Below are positions 54,250 through 63,142 of a DNA stretch of 64,000 nucleotides, piece by piece. Both the position numbers and the translations under genes were made by a program. The notes below the pieces were generated by a model. The model searched no databases, had not been told where the DNA came from, and saw only the letters and a program-made list of their open reading frames with translations. Position 1 is the stretch's first letter. Each line of letters begins with the position of its first letter. The DNA lies in NCBI RefSeq assembly GCF_014196345.1, contig NZ_JACIDN010000003.1:558001-622000 (forward strand), given 5' to 3'. This DNA comes from Methylobacterium brachythecii. GTDB taxonomy: Bacteria > Pseudomonadota > Alphaproteobacteria > Rhizobiales > Beijerinckiaceae.

Positions 54250-54325
54250 TGGCTCCCCGAGCAGGACTCGAACCTGCGACAAGGCGATTAACAGTCGCCT
54301 GCTCTACCAACTGAGCTATCGGGGA
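54250..54325 (-). tRNA. tRNA-Asn (GTT)
   Basis: 76 bases including an encoded CCA (54250-54252 on this strand). Acceptor stem TCCCCGA/TCGGGGA, D-arm AGCTCAGTTGGTAGAGC, anticodon stem GGCGACT-GTT-AATCGCC and T-arm GCAGGTTCGAGTCCTGC are all intact. The anticodon GTT reads Asn codons. Confidence 0.97.
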
Positions 54326-54590
54326 TCACCGGTGCCGCTTTCGCGATCACGGCGCGGTCCTTAGCCCATCGCCGACGAACAAAGCAAGTGGCCTCGGCGC
54401 CACGATCGCACGAGACGTTGCCGGTACCGAGAGCCGGCTCAGGGGCTCGAGGCGAAGCGGATGCGAATCCATCGTCACGGTTCGGGAATTCCCGTTGCCG
54501 ATCGGCCTGCGGCTCTGCTAGAGACCCGTCCTCCCCGATCGGCCGCCCGGTCGGAGGCGACGGTTGCACCACGGTGCGGCCATCGGGAAA

Positions 54591-54664
54591 GGCCTCGTGG
54601 CGGAGTGGTTACGCAGAGGACTGCAAATCCTTGCACCCCGGTTCGATTCCGGGCGAGGCCTCCA
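54591..54664 (+). tRNA. tRNA-Cys (GCA)
   Basis: 74 bases including encoded CCA. Acceptor stem GGCCTCG/CGAGGCC with discriminator T, anticodon arm AGGACTGCAAATCCT with GCA, and T-arm CCCCGGTTCGATTCCGGG are intact. It is 265 bases from the divergent tRNA-Asn; nothing else is seen between them. Confidence 0.97.
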
Positions 54665-54945
54665 AACTTCTTCCGGCGATTGCACCGATCGGGGCCTGCA
54701 GGCCGGTATCGCGAGCTTAGCGCGACACGCCTTACTCTCTATGCGTTGCGACGGAAGTTCGCTTCCCTGACCAGGAGCGTATCTCGCCGGTCGTCCCACG
54801 CCCGCGCCGGCCGGATGCCTTCGCAGCGCGCGAAAATCTTGCCTTTTTGGAACCGATCCACGACAACCCGGCGCGTCGGAGCGGCGAGCGGCCACGGGGG
54901 TCGCCCGAAGCCTGCACCGAAGCCGTCCAAAGGGTTGCAGCCTCC

Positions 54946-55599
54946 ATGCTCGATTACGCTCAGGCTCGGCAGCTCATGGTCGATTGCCAGTTGCGCACGT
55001 TCGACGTGAACGACGTCGGAGTGCTCGACGCCTTCGCCACCGTGCCCCGCGAGCGCTTCGTGCAGCCGGGCGCAGAGGACTTCGCCTATATTGATCGGAC
55101 CTTGCGGCTCTCGAGCGGCGGCGAGGCCGCGCGTTCGATGCCGGCGCCGATGGTGCTCGCTCGCATGATCCAGGCGCTGAAGATCCGGCCGGGCGCCCGC
55201 GTGCTCGACGTCGCCGCCGGCTATGGCTACGGCACCGCTCTCCTCGCCGAACTCAAGGCGCGCGCGGTGGCTCTCGAATCCGACCTGGGGCTGGCGCAGG
55301 TGGCGCGCGAGCGACTCGGCCAGACCGCCGAGGTGATCGCCGGGCCGCTCGGGGAGGGGGCTGCAGCGCAGGGTCCTTACGATGCGATCCTCGTGCAGGG
55401 CCGAGTCGAGACCAGGCCGCAAGCCCTGCTCGACCAGCTTCGCGACGATGGCCGCCTGGTCTGCGTGCTCGGCCAGGACCGTGGCGCCAAAGTCACGCTC
55501 TTCGTGCGGGCTGGCGACGCCTTCGGCGCGCGTCCGCTTTTCGACGCTAACCTGCCGGCACTGACGGATTTCGCCGCCGCGCACGGCTTCGCGTTCTGA
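54946..55599 (+). CDS. pcm: Protein-L-isoaspartate O-methyltransferase family protein
   Basis: 217 residues from ATG 54946 (MLDYAQARQLMVDCQLRT). Family marks are VPRERFVQPGAEDFAY near residue 35, SMPAPMVLARMIQAL, and the SAM motif RVLDVAAGYGYGTALLAEL. The enzyme normally methylates isoaspartyl residues for repair. The branch found upstream of tolC in alphaproteobacteria lacks some of the usual PIMT loop, so repair activity is likely but not sure. The tolC gene follows after 207 bases, the common arrangement. Confidence 0.82.
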   Translation: MLDYAQARQLMVDCQLRTFDVNDVGVLDAFATVPRERFVQPGAEDFAYIDRTLRLSSGGEAARSMPAPMVLARMIQALKIRPGARVLDVAAGYGYGTALLAELKARAVALESDLGLAQVARERLGQTAEVIAGPLGEGAAAQGPYDAILVQGRVETRPQALLDQLRDDGRLVCVLGQDRGAKVTLFVRAGDAFGARPLFDANLPALTDFAAAHGFAF

Positions 55600-55806
55600 C
55601 GCGCGAATGCATCACAGGTTAAGCGAGTGTCGCCTTTATGCGCCACCGTTAAGCAATCGATGACGGCAGGCCTGCACAATATAGTCCGCGGCACCCTGGA
55701 TCGGTTAAGCTCGCTCTGAGGCGGGCAAGCCGGCAACGCGCTTCAGGCGTGTCGAAGGTCGCAATCTTGATGCGGCCGCTGGTTCATTCAGAAACCGCAA
55801 GGGCTG

Positions 55807-57201
55807 ATGAGCGTGAGTGTACGGACACCTGCGGCGCGGTGGGCGCGTCGGTTGTCGAGCGCTGCCGTTTTGGCGCTCGCAACCGTCGGACCAGCTGGAG
55901 CCGAAACCCTCGAAAGCGCGCTGTCGCGGGCATACGCAGCGAATCCGATTCTAAACTCGGAGCGCGCCCGGCTGCGCTCGGTCGACGAGACCGTGAACCA
56001 GGCGCAGGCTGGCTACCGGCCGACCGTCTCCATCGATGCCGATATCGGCCTGACCCGGACTCAGGGCCAGGTGTCAGGGCAGCGGCTCGACCAGACGACG
56101 AGGCCCGGCGGTGCCGGCATCACCATCAACCAGACCCTGTTCAATGGCTTTCGGACAGACAGCCAGACCCGTCAGGCCGAGTCGAACGTGTTGTCGAACC
56201 GCGAGGCGATCCGCCTCACGGAAATGACCACGCTGTTCAATGCCGCCCAATCGTACATGTACGTTCTCAGCGGGACGGCGAACCTCGAGCTGCAGCGTAA
56301 CAACGTCGAGGTGCTCGAAGAGCAGCTTCGGCAGACTCGCGACCGCTTCAACGTGGGTGAGGTGACGCGCACCGACGTCGCCCAGGCCGAGGCCCGCCTG
56401 TCGGGTGCCCGCTCGAACGTGAGCGGCGCCGAGTCGCAGCTGCGGTCGGCGATCGCCCAGTATCGTCAGAACATAGGCGTCGAGCCGCGCCAGCTCGCGC
56501 CGGGGCGTCCATTCGACCGCTACGTGCCGAAAAGCCTCGAAGAGGGCGTCGAGATCGGCCTGCGCGAGCACCCGCAGATTTTGGCGTCGCTGCATGCGGT
56601 CGATGCCGCCGAGCTGCAGGTGAAAGTCGCCGAGAGCATGCTTTCGCCGACGGCCGCCATCCAGGGCCAGGTGCAACAGCGCTACGATTCTCAGTTTCCC
56701 GGCGACAATTTCGCCGCCGCGTCCATCGTCGGCCGTCTGTCGATCCCGCTCTATCAGGGCGGCACCGAATATTCGCAGATCCGTCAGGCCAAGGAGTTGG
56801 TCGGGCAAGCCCGGCTGATCGCCGAGCGCGACCGCGACAGCGTGCGCTCGGTGATCGTGCAGGCCTGGGGCCGGCTCGAGGCCGCGAAGGCGCAGGTTCT
56901 GGCCTCGCAGGCGCAGGTCCAGGCCAACGAAGTCGCGCTGAATGGCGTGCGTGAAGAGGCCCGTGTCGGCCAGCGCACGACCCTCGACGTGCTCAACGCA
57001 CAGCAAGAATTGCTGAGTTCGCGGGTGAACCTGATCCTGGCCCAGCGCGACCGCGTCGTCTTTTCCTACGATGTCGTCCAATCCATCGGCCGGCTCACCG
57101 TGCGCTTCACCTCGCTGCCGGTCACGCCCTACAGCGCCAAGGAGCACTACGACCAGATCAAGGATCTCTGGTACGGGGTCTCGACGCCGGACGGTCGCTG
57201 A
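55807..57201 (+). CDS. tolC: TolC family outer-membrane efflux protein
   Basis: 464 residues with a signal peptide (ending GPAGAE). Two OEP repeats: LESALSRAYAANPILNSERARLRSVDE opens the first, and LEEGVEIGLREHPQILASLHAVDAAELQVKVAES the second. Between them are the long helices of the periplasmic tunnel (NNVEVLEEQLRQTRDRFNVGEVTRTDVAQAEARL). It forms the trimeric channel for drug efflux and type I secretion. Length matches TolC. A perfect hairpin follows. Confidence 0.93.
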   Translation: MSVSVRTPAARWARRLSSAAVLALATVGPAGAETLESALSRAYAANPILNSERARLRSVDETVNQAQAGYRPTVSIDADIGLTRTQGQVSGQRLDQTTRPGGAGITINQTLFNGFRTDSQTRQAESNVLSNREAIRLTEMTTLFNAAQSYMYVLSGTANLELQRNNVEVLEEQLRQTRDRFNVGEVTRTDVAQAEARLSGARSNVSGAESQLRSAIAQYRQNIGVEPRQLAPGRPFDRYVPKSLEEGVEIGLREHPQILASLHAVDAAELQVKVAESMLSPTAAIQGQVQQRYDSQFPGDNFAAASIVGRLSIPLYQGGTEYSQIRQAKELVGQARLIAERDRDSVRSVIVQAWGRLEAAKAQVLASQAQVQANEVALNGVREEARVGQRTTLDVLNAQQELLSSRVNLILAQRDRVVFSYDVVQSIGRLTVRFTSLPVTPYSAKEHYDQIKDLWYGVSTPDGR

Positions 57202-57213
57202 CGCAATCAGTTG

Positions 57214-57235
57214 GACGGGGAAGCGATTCCCCGTC
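57214..57235 (+). terminator. Hairpin after tolC, possible terminator
   Basis: Perfect 9-bp stem GACGGGGAA/TTCCCCGTC with a GCGA loop, 12 bases after the tolC stop. What follows (ACATCTTCG) is a poor U-tract, so termination may be partial. Confidence 0.55.
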
Positions 57236-57334
57236 ACATCTTCGAGGCCCCTGCGTCTTCTTCGACACCCTACGTGAATTGTTAACCATCTTCTCCGATT
57301 CTCTTCTGCACCCCTCGCGTGAGTTGTCGTCAGG

Positions 57335-57916
57335 ATGAGTGCTGCAAGCCCCCGATTCCCGGAGACGATGAAGGAGCCCGCCGCAGGCGAGCCCTCCATG
57401 GAGGAGATCCTCGCCTCCATCCGACGCATCATCGCGGACGATACCGGCGACGAGGCCGAGCCGGAGCCGGCGCCAGCGCCGGCCGCGAAGCCTCGCGCCG
57501 ACGACGTTCTCGACCTCGCCCAAGTCGCCAAGCCAGTGCGCAAGCCCGAGCCGGTCGCCTTCGAGCCGCCCGAGGTCGATTTTGGTTTCGACGACGTCGA
57601 TTTCGCGATGGCCGAACCCGAGCCGATCGCGCCGCCGAAGCCGGCCCCGGCTTCAGAGAAGGCGCCGCAGCGTCTTCAAGCCGCGGTCGAGGACGAGGTC
57701 GTGGAGCGCCTCGTTTCGAAGGATACGGACGACGCCGTCGGCCAGCACTTCACGATGCTCGCCCACACCATGCTGACGAGCAACACGCGCACGCTGGAAG
57801 ACCTCGTCAAGGACATGCTCAAGCCGATGCTGAAGGCTTGGCTCGACGAGAACCTGCCGAACATGGTCGAGCGACTGGTCCGCGCCGAGATCGAGCGGGT
57901 CGCAAGGGGCCGGTAG
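57335..57916 (+). CDS. popZ: PopZ, polar organizing protein (DUF2497)
   Basis: 193 residues from ATG 57335; ATG 57368 is an alternative. The layout is that of PopZ: an N-terminal conserved helix (EPSMEEILASIRRIIADD), a long acidic Pro/Glu-rich disordered middle, and a C-terminal oligomerisation region (LEDLVKDMLKPMLKAWLDENLPNMVERLV). PopZ self-assembles at cell poles and anchors the chromosome partition complex in alphaproteobacteria. Placement directly before valS is conserved in the group. Confidence 0.9.
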   Translation: MSAASPRFPETMKEPAAGEPSMEEILASIRRIIADDTGDEAEPEPAPAPAAKPRADDVLDLAQVAKPVRKPEPVAFEPPEVDFGFDDVDFAMAEPEPIAPPKPAPASEKAPQRLQAAVEDEVVERLVSKDTDDAVGQHFTMLAHTMLTSNTRTLEDLVKDMLKPMLKAWLDENLPNMVERLVRAEIERVARGR

Positions 57917-58021
57917 TCTCGGGCGGTAATCGCACGCGCCTGCGGTTGACGCCGGGGCGGCGAAGGGTTGAAAGCGGCGGCTTCCTGAGAAGACCGCCCG
58001 CACCAACGGCCCGACCGCCCC

Positions 58022-60742
58022 ATGATGGACAAGACCTTCGATCCCGCCGCCGTCGAGGCGCGCGTCGGCGCAGCCTGGGAGGCCGAGGGCGCGTTCCGTG
58101 CCGGCCGGCCCGAGCGCGCGGGCGCCGAGCCCTATTGCATCGTCATCCCGCCGCCGAACGTGACGGGCTCGCTGCATATCGGGCACGCGCTCAACAACAC
58201 GCTGCAGGACATTCTCTGCCGGTTCGAGCGCATGCGCGGTCGCGACGTGCTCTGGCAGCCCGGCACCGACCATGCCGGCATCGCCACGCAGATGGTGGTC
58301 GAGCGCGAGCTCATGAAGGCGCAGCAGCCCGGCCGGCGCGAGCTCGGCCGTGAGGCCTTCCTCGAAAAGGTCTGGGCCTGGAAGGAAGAGTCGGGGGGCG
58401 CCATCGTCGGGCAGCTCAAGCGCCTCGGCGCCTCCTGCGACTGGTCGCGCGAGCGCTTCACCATGGACGAAGGCCTGTCCGAGGCCGTCCTCAAGACCTT
58501 CGTCGACCTGCACGCGCAGGGCCTGATCTACCGCGACAAGCGCCTCGTGAACTGGGACCCGAAGTTCCAGACCGCGATCTCGGATCTCGAAGTCCTGCAG
58601 GTCGAGACCAAGGGCAACCTCTGGTACTTTGACTATCCCGTCGTCGACGAGACCGGGGGCCTCACCGGCGAGACCATCACGGTCGCCACCACGCGCCCGG
58701 AGACCATGCTCGGCGATACCGCGGTCGCGGTGCATCCGGAGGACGAGCGCTACACGGGCCTGATCGGGAAGAAGGTGCTGCTGCCGATGGTCCGGCGCGC
58801 GATCCCGATCGTCGCCGACACCTATTCCGACCCCGAGAAGGGCACCGGCGCGGTCAAGATCACCCCGGCTCACGACTTCAACGACTTCGAGGTCGGCAAG
58901 CGCCACGGTCTGCGCGCGATCAACGTGCTCGACGAGGAGGGCCAGATCCTGCTGGCCGGCAACGAGGCCTTTCTCGAGGATGCCGATCCCGAGCCGGAGG
59001 CGCTGGAGTTGCACGGCCTCGACCGGGAGGTCGCCCGCAAGCGCGTCGTCGCGCTGATGGAGGAAAAGGGGCTGCTCCTCAAGATCGAGCCCAACGTCCA
59101 CGCCGTGCCGCATGGCGACCGCTCGGGCGTCGTGATCGAGCCCTATCTCACCGACCAGTGGTACGTGAACGTGAAGCCCCTAGCCGAGCGCGCCCTCCAG
59201 GCCGTGCGCGACGGTGAGACCCGCTTCGTCCCCGAGAACAACGAAAAGGTCTTCTTCCAGTGGCTGACCAACATCGAGCCCTGGTGCATCTCGCGCCAGC
59301 TCTGGTGGGGCCACCAGATCCCCGCCTGGTTCGACGAGGACGGTGGCATCTACGTCGCGCTGAACGAGCAGGAGGCGCAGGCCAAGGCCGAGGCGGCCCG
59401 CGGCGGCCCCGTCACCCTACGGCGTGACGAGGACGTCCTCGACACGTGGTTCTCCTCGGCGCTCTGGCCGTTCTCGACCCTCGGCTGGCCCGAGGCGACG
59501 CCGGAACTCGCCCGTTACTACCCGACCAACACGCTGGTGACCGGCAAGGACATCCTGTTCTTCTGGGTCGCCCGCATGATGATGATGGGCCTGCACCTCA
59601 CCGACAAGGCGCCGTTCTCGACCGTCTACCTGCACGCCCTGGTGCGCGATGCCACCGGCGCCAAGATGTCGAAGTCGAAGGGCAACGTGGTCGATCCCCT
59701 CGGCCTGATCGATGAGTACGGCGCCGACGCCCTGCGCTTCACGCTGGCCGCATTGGCTGCGCCGGGACGCGACATCAAGCTCGGGCCGAACCAGGTCGAG
59801 AGCTACCGCAACTTCGCGACGAAGCTCTGGAACGCCTCGCGCTTCGCCGGGATGAACGGCTGCCAACTCGATCCCGCCTTCCGGCCGGAATCCGCGAAGG
59901 CCGTCCTCAACCGCTGGGCGTTTGGCGAGGCCGCGCGCGCCGTCTCCGAGGTCGCAACGGCGCTCGACGCCTACCGCTTCAACGACGCGGCGGCCGCCGC
60001 CTACCGGTTCGTCTGGAACATCTTCTGTGATTGGTACGTCGAGCTGGCCAAGCCCGTACTGCAGGGGGAAGGCGTCGATCCGGCGCTGAAGGACGAGACC
60101 CAGAAGTCGATCGCCTACCTGATCGATCAGGTGGCCAAGCTTCTGCACCCCTTCATGCCGTTCCTCACCGAGGAGCTCTGGGCGATCAAGGGGGAGGGTA
60201 TCACGAACCGCGGGCTCCTCACGCTGGCTTCCTGGCCCGATCTCTCCGGGCTTTCGGACACCGCCGCCGAGGCAGAAGTCGGCTTCCTGGTCGAGCTCAT
60301 CTCCGAAATCCGTTCGGCCCGCTCCGAGACGAACGTGCCGGCTGGCACGCAGATTCCGCTTGTGCTTGTCGGCACCGACGGGGCCGTGTGCGAGCGCGTC
60401 GAGCGCTGGCAGGACACCCTGCTCAGGCTCGGCCGCCTCTCCGAGATCCGATTCGAGACGGATGCACCCAAGAACTCGGTGCAGCTCCTGGTGCGCGGTT
60501 CCGTGGCAGCGCTGCCCTTGGAGGGCATCGTCGACCTCGCCGCCGAGGTCGAGCGCCTGCGCAAGGAAGCGGGCAAGACCGAAGTCGAGATCAAGAAGCT
60601 CGACGCCAAGCTCGGCAACGCCGACTTCGTCGCCCGCGCCCCCGAAGAGGTGGTCGAAGAGCAGCGCGAGCGCCGCGACAGCGAGGCCGCACGGCTGGAG
60701 AAGATCCGCGAGGCGCTGACGCGGTTGTCGGATCAGGGGTGA
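58022..60742 (+). CDS. valS: Valyl-tRNA synthetase
   Basis: 906 residues, full length. HIGH motif at 52-55 (PPNVTGSLHIGHAL), KMSKS at 548-552 (GAKMSKSKGNVVDP), editing domain with TTRPETMLGDTAVAVHPED, and the C-terminal coiled-coil (VDLAAEVERLRKEAGKTEVEI) typical of ValRS. It charges tRNA-Val in the cytoplasm. Two adjacent ATGs (58022 and 58025) are possible. It follows popZ by 105 bases. Confidence 0.98.
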   Translation: MMDKTFDPAAVEARVGAAWEAEGAFRAGRPERAGAEPYCIVIPPPNVTGSLHIGHALNNTLQDILCRFERMRGRDVLWQPGTDHAGIATQMVVERELMKAQQPGRRELGREAFLEKVWAWKEESGGAIVGQLKRLGASCDWSRERFTMDEGLSEAVLKTFVDLHAQGLIYRDKRLVNWDPKFQTAISDLEVLQVETKGNLWYFDYPVVDETGGLTGETITVATTRPETMLGDTAVAVHPEDERYTGLIGKKVLLPMVRRAIPIVADTYSDPEKGTGAVKITPAHDFNDFEVGKRHGLRAINVLDEEGQILLAGNEAFLEDADPEPEALELHGLDREVARKRVVALMEEKGLLLKIEPNVHAVPHGDRSGVVIEPYLTDQWYVNVKPLAERALQAVRDGETRFVPENNEKVFFQWLTNIEPWCISRQLWWGHQIPAWFDEDGGIYVALNEQEAQAKAEAARGGPVTLRRDEDVLDTWFSSALWPFSTLGWPEATPELARYYPTNTLVTGKDILFFWVARMMMMGLHLTDKAPFSTVYLHALVRDATGAKMSKSKGNVVDPLGLIDEYGADALRFTLAALAAPGRDIKLGPNQVESYRNFATKLWNASRFAGMNGCQLDPAFRPESAKAVLNRWAFGEAARAVSEVATALDAYRFNDAAAAAYRFVWNIFCDWYVELAKPVLQGEGVDPALKDETQKSIAYLIDQVAKLLHPFMPFLTEELWAIKGEGITNRGLLTLASWPDLSGLSDTAAEAEVGFLVELISEIRSARSETNVPAGTQIPLVLVGTDGAVCERVERWQDTLLRLGRLSEIRFETDAPKNSVQLLVRGSVAALPLEGIVDLAAEVERLRKEAGKTEVEIKKLDAKLGNADFVARAPEEVVEEQRERRDSEAARLEKIREALTRLSDQG

Positions 60743-60830
60743 GGCGCCGAGCTCTCTCCGTCACTGCGAGCGCAGCAAGACGGCCGTGCATGCGCCACGC
60801 GACGGGTCGAACTCATCGACCGGAAACGGG

Positions 60831-61550
60831 ATGAAACCGCTGACATGGCCGCGTCGCCTTGGGCTTGCAGCGGCGGCCATCTGCGCGGCGTTCCTGCTCG
60901 CCGTCGTCCTGACGGCAAAACCCGGAGACCTGGCCCTTTACCCGCCCGTTGAAGGCGACTCGCAAAAAATCCACCTCGTCAGCCACGGCTGGCATTCCGG
61001 CATCGTGCTGCCGCGTGCAGCGCTGACGGGGCAGGGGGCCGGCGCGGCGTTGCGCAACGTCGCCACCCGCTTCCGCAACTACGAAAACATCGAATTCGGT
61101 TGGGGGGAGGCCCGCTTCTATCGGTCGACGCCGACGGTCGCCGATGTCGACTGGGTGCTGGCGGCGAAGGCACTCTTCACACCGGGCGGCGCTACCGGCG
61201 TGGTGCAGGTCGTCGGCCTGCCGGATGACCTGCGCGCCACTTTCCCGAACGCCGAAATCGTGCCGATCCGCGTGTCACCAGCCGGCCTTTCACGGCTGAT
61301 CGCGCGCCTCGACGCAGCGTTCCGCCTGAACAACGGCCAGCCCGTGGACGAGGGGCCCGGCCTCTACGGACCGAGCCTGTTCTATGCCGGCACCGGCCGC
61401 TTCTCCTTCGTCAATGTGTGCAATCACTGGACGGCCGGTCTGCTCAACGCTGCCGGCCTGCCGGTCGCGCCAGTGCTCGATACCTACCCGCGAGGCCTGA
61501 TCCTCGATCTCGCCTGGCGCTCGAACGCAACGGCTCTGCCGCCTCGCTGA
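60831..61550 (+). CDS. DUF2459 (TIGR02117-type) membrane-anchored protein
   Basis: 239 residues from ATG 60831 (MKPLTWPRRLGLAAAA). One N-terminal membrane segment, then a periplasmic domain with VSHGWHSGIVLPRAAL, IEFGWGEARFYRSTP and NVCNHWTAGLLNAAGLP. The conserved His-Trp-His, Gly-Trp-Gly-Glu and Asn-x-Cys-Asn-His-Trp residues suggest a cysteine hydrolase-like site (NlpC/P60-like order is possible), which is inference. The family occurs in many proteobacteria with no known function. Confidence 0.82.
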   Translation: MKPLTWPRRLGLAAAAICAAFLLAVVLTAKPGDLALYPPVEGDSQKIHLVSHGWHSGIVLPRAALTGQGAGAALRNVATRFRNYENIEFGWGEARFYRSTPTVADVDWVLAAKALFTPGGATGVVQVVGLPDDLRATFPNAEIVPIRVSPAGLSRLIARLDAAFRLNNGQPVDEGPGLYGPSLFYAGTGRFSFVNVCNHWTAGLLNAAGLPVAPVLDTYPRGLILDLAWRSNATALPPR

Positions 61551-61553
61551 AAC

Positions 61554-61868
61554 CTACTCGGCGAGTTTCAGCCCCAGGATACCCGTCACGACCAGGGCGA
61601 TGCAGCCGACCCGCATCGCGGTGACGGGCTCGGCGAAGAGAGCAATGCCGAGAATTACGGTGCCCACCGTGCCGATGCCGGTCCAGACCGCGTAACCGGT
61701 CCCGAGTGGCAGAGTCTTCACGGCATAGGAAAGCAGCACGACGCTCACCACCATGCTGAACAGCGTCCAGACCGACGGCCAAAGCCGCGTGAAGCCGTCG
61801 GCGTATTTCAGCCCGATGGCCCAGCCGACCTCGAACAGGCCCGCGACGAACAGGATGGCCCAGGCCAT
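61554..61868 (-). CDS. SMR family exporter, SugE/Gdx type
   Basis: 104 residues from ATG 61868, with AAGGAG 6 bases upstream. Four membrane helices. The catalytic Glu13 of SMR proteins is present (ILFVAGLFEVGWAIGLKYADGF), and the sequence GLKYADGFTRLWPS and TLPLGTGYAVWTGIGTVG follow the SugE/Gdx branch, which exports guanidinium in E. coli. It works as a dual-topology dimer in the inner membrane. I could not find a guanidine riboswitch upstream. Confidence 0.88.
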   Translation of the reverse strand: MAWAILFVAGLFEVGWAIGLKYADGFTRLWPSVWTLFSMVVSVVLLSYAVKTLPLGTGYAVWTGIGTVGTVILGIALFAEPVTAMRVGCIALVVTGILGLKLAE

Positions 61869-61975
61869 GACGGTCTCCTTGCCCAGCGCCAAATCGCCGG
61901 GCCTCTGGAGCCGAACATGGGCGGCATCGGGTGCTCGTCCCGTGCCGGATCGCACATCGGAGCGCGATCCGGGCC

Positions 61976-62542
61976 TCAGGTTTCGAGCGGGCTGTCCCAG
62001 TACAGGAAGTCGAGCCAGGTGTTGTGCAGCTCGTTCTTCGCCTTGGGCAATCGCCGGGCGATAGCGTCGAGCTGGTAGGGCGACGGCTCGAAGGGCTTGC
62101 GGCGCAGGTTCATGCCGCTCTGGTCCAACGAGCGGTTACCCTTGCGCAGATTGTCGGCGCTGCAACTCGCGACGATGTTCGTCCAGGCCGACTCGCCGCC
62201 CTTCGAGCGCGGATTCACATGATCGAAGGTCAGTTCCTGCGGCGGCAGGCGCTCGCCGCAATACTGGCAGGTGAACTCGTCGCGCAGGAAAAGGTGGTAG
62301 CGGGTGAAAGCCACCTTCTTACGCCGATGGTAGCTCTTGAGAGCCACCACCGAGGGAACCTGGAAGGACTGGCTGGCCGAATGCACCTCAACGTCATCGT
62401 AGGTCTTCACCTGGATGACGCGTTCCTGAAGCACGGCGACCAGGGCGTCCTGCCAATTCCAAACCGAGAGCGGTGCCCAGCTCACCGGCTGCATATCGGC
62501 GTTGAGCACCAGCGTGCGAAGGTTGCCGACGTGCGCGTTCAT
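61976..62542 (-). CDS. HNH endonuclease family protein
   Basis: 188 residues from ATG 62542, with GGAGG 7 bases upstream; GTG 62563 is in frame. The C-terminal HNH domain has a CxxC zinc pair (FTCQYCGERL), the H-N-H core DHVNPRSKGGESAWTNIVASC, and NLRKGNRSL. The N-terminal LVLNADMQPVSWAPLSVWNWQDALV is usual for the widespread, chromosomal group of stand-alone HNH proteins. It probably cuts DNA, but its biological role is not known. Nothing suggests an intron or mobile element here. Confidence 0.87.
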   Translation of the reverse strand: MNAHVGNLRTLVLNADMQPVSWAPLSVWNWQDALVAVLQERVIQVKTYDDVEVHSASQSFQVPSVVALKSYHRRKKVAFTRYHLFLRDEFTCQYCGERLPPQELTFDHVNPRSKGGESAWTNIVASCSADNLRKGNRSLDQSGMNLRRKPFEPSPYQLDAIARRLPKAKNELHNTWLDFLYWDSPLET

Positions 62543-63142
62543 GTCGGCCTCCGTTGACTGCACGTTTCGCCGAGCAATCGTTCGAGGCGCGCCGCCGTTG
62601 GGAGCGTGATCGCGAAGAATAGGGCACTCGTCATCGACGCAACTTTCTCATCGCGTTCACGAGCTCTGACCCCGTGGTTTGGTCCAATACTCCGATACGG
62701 CACGACATGGCACCCCCGGCCGTTCTCCCGCGCTGCGGAAGCTTGGCCGTTACAGTGCCTTCGATGCGGTTAGGAGCGGGAGAGAAATGAAAACGCCGGC
62801 GGCGACTGCCGGGGAGGGGCAGCCGGTGAGACGCGGGCAGCGTGGCGTCGGACGGTGTCACGACGGTCGTCGCTGCCCGGCAGCGGAACGACAGGGCCAT
62901 GTCCATTGCTGCTCAGTCTAATATCGACGTGACAGGGTTGTGAAGGTCGCTCGGATTGGCGAGACGTCGCGCGCACAGATTCGATCTCAAGGCGGCGGGT
63001 TCAGGTGCGCCCTGCACCGTTTCGCCCCATTGATCCGCGACGGAGGACGCCGCGACGGGTGCGATTTTCGCGAACTGCCCCATCTCAGTCGCGGACATCG
63101 CTTCGGCCGCGGACACGGGGCCCGGCCCTCGAACAAGGACGA
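62543..63142. other. 600-base intergenic region
   Basis: Divergent gap between the HNH gene and the mechanosensitive channel gene. A leftward open frame at 62631-62906 and others have no ribosome site and no protein-like composition. No tRNA, repeat or terminator recognised. Promoters for both flanking genes must lie here. Confidence 0.4.

Noticed and set aside
61869..61980. Guanidine riboswitch before the SMR exporter
   Set aside because: I looked for the paired ACGR-loop hairpins of the mini-ykkC type and other guanidine aptamer features and saw none.
62631..62906. 91-residue leftward open frame before the channel gene
   Set aside because: Arg/Pro/Ser-rich with no ribosome site, signal or motif; an equal-quality frame lies on the other strand.
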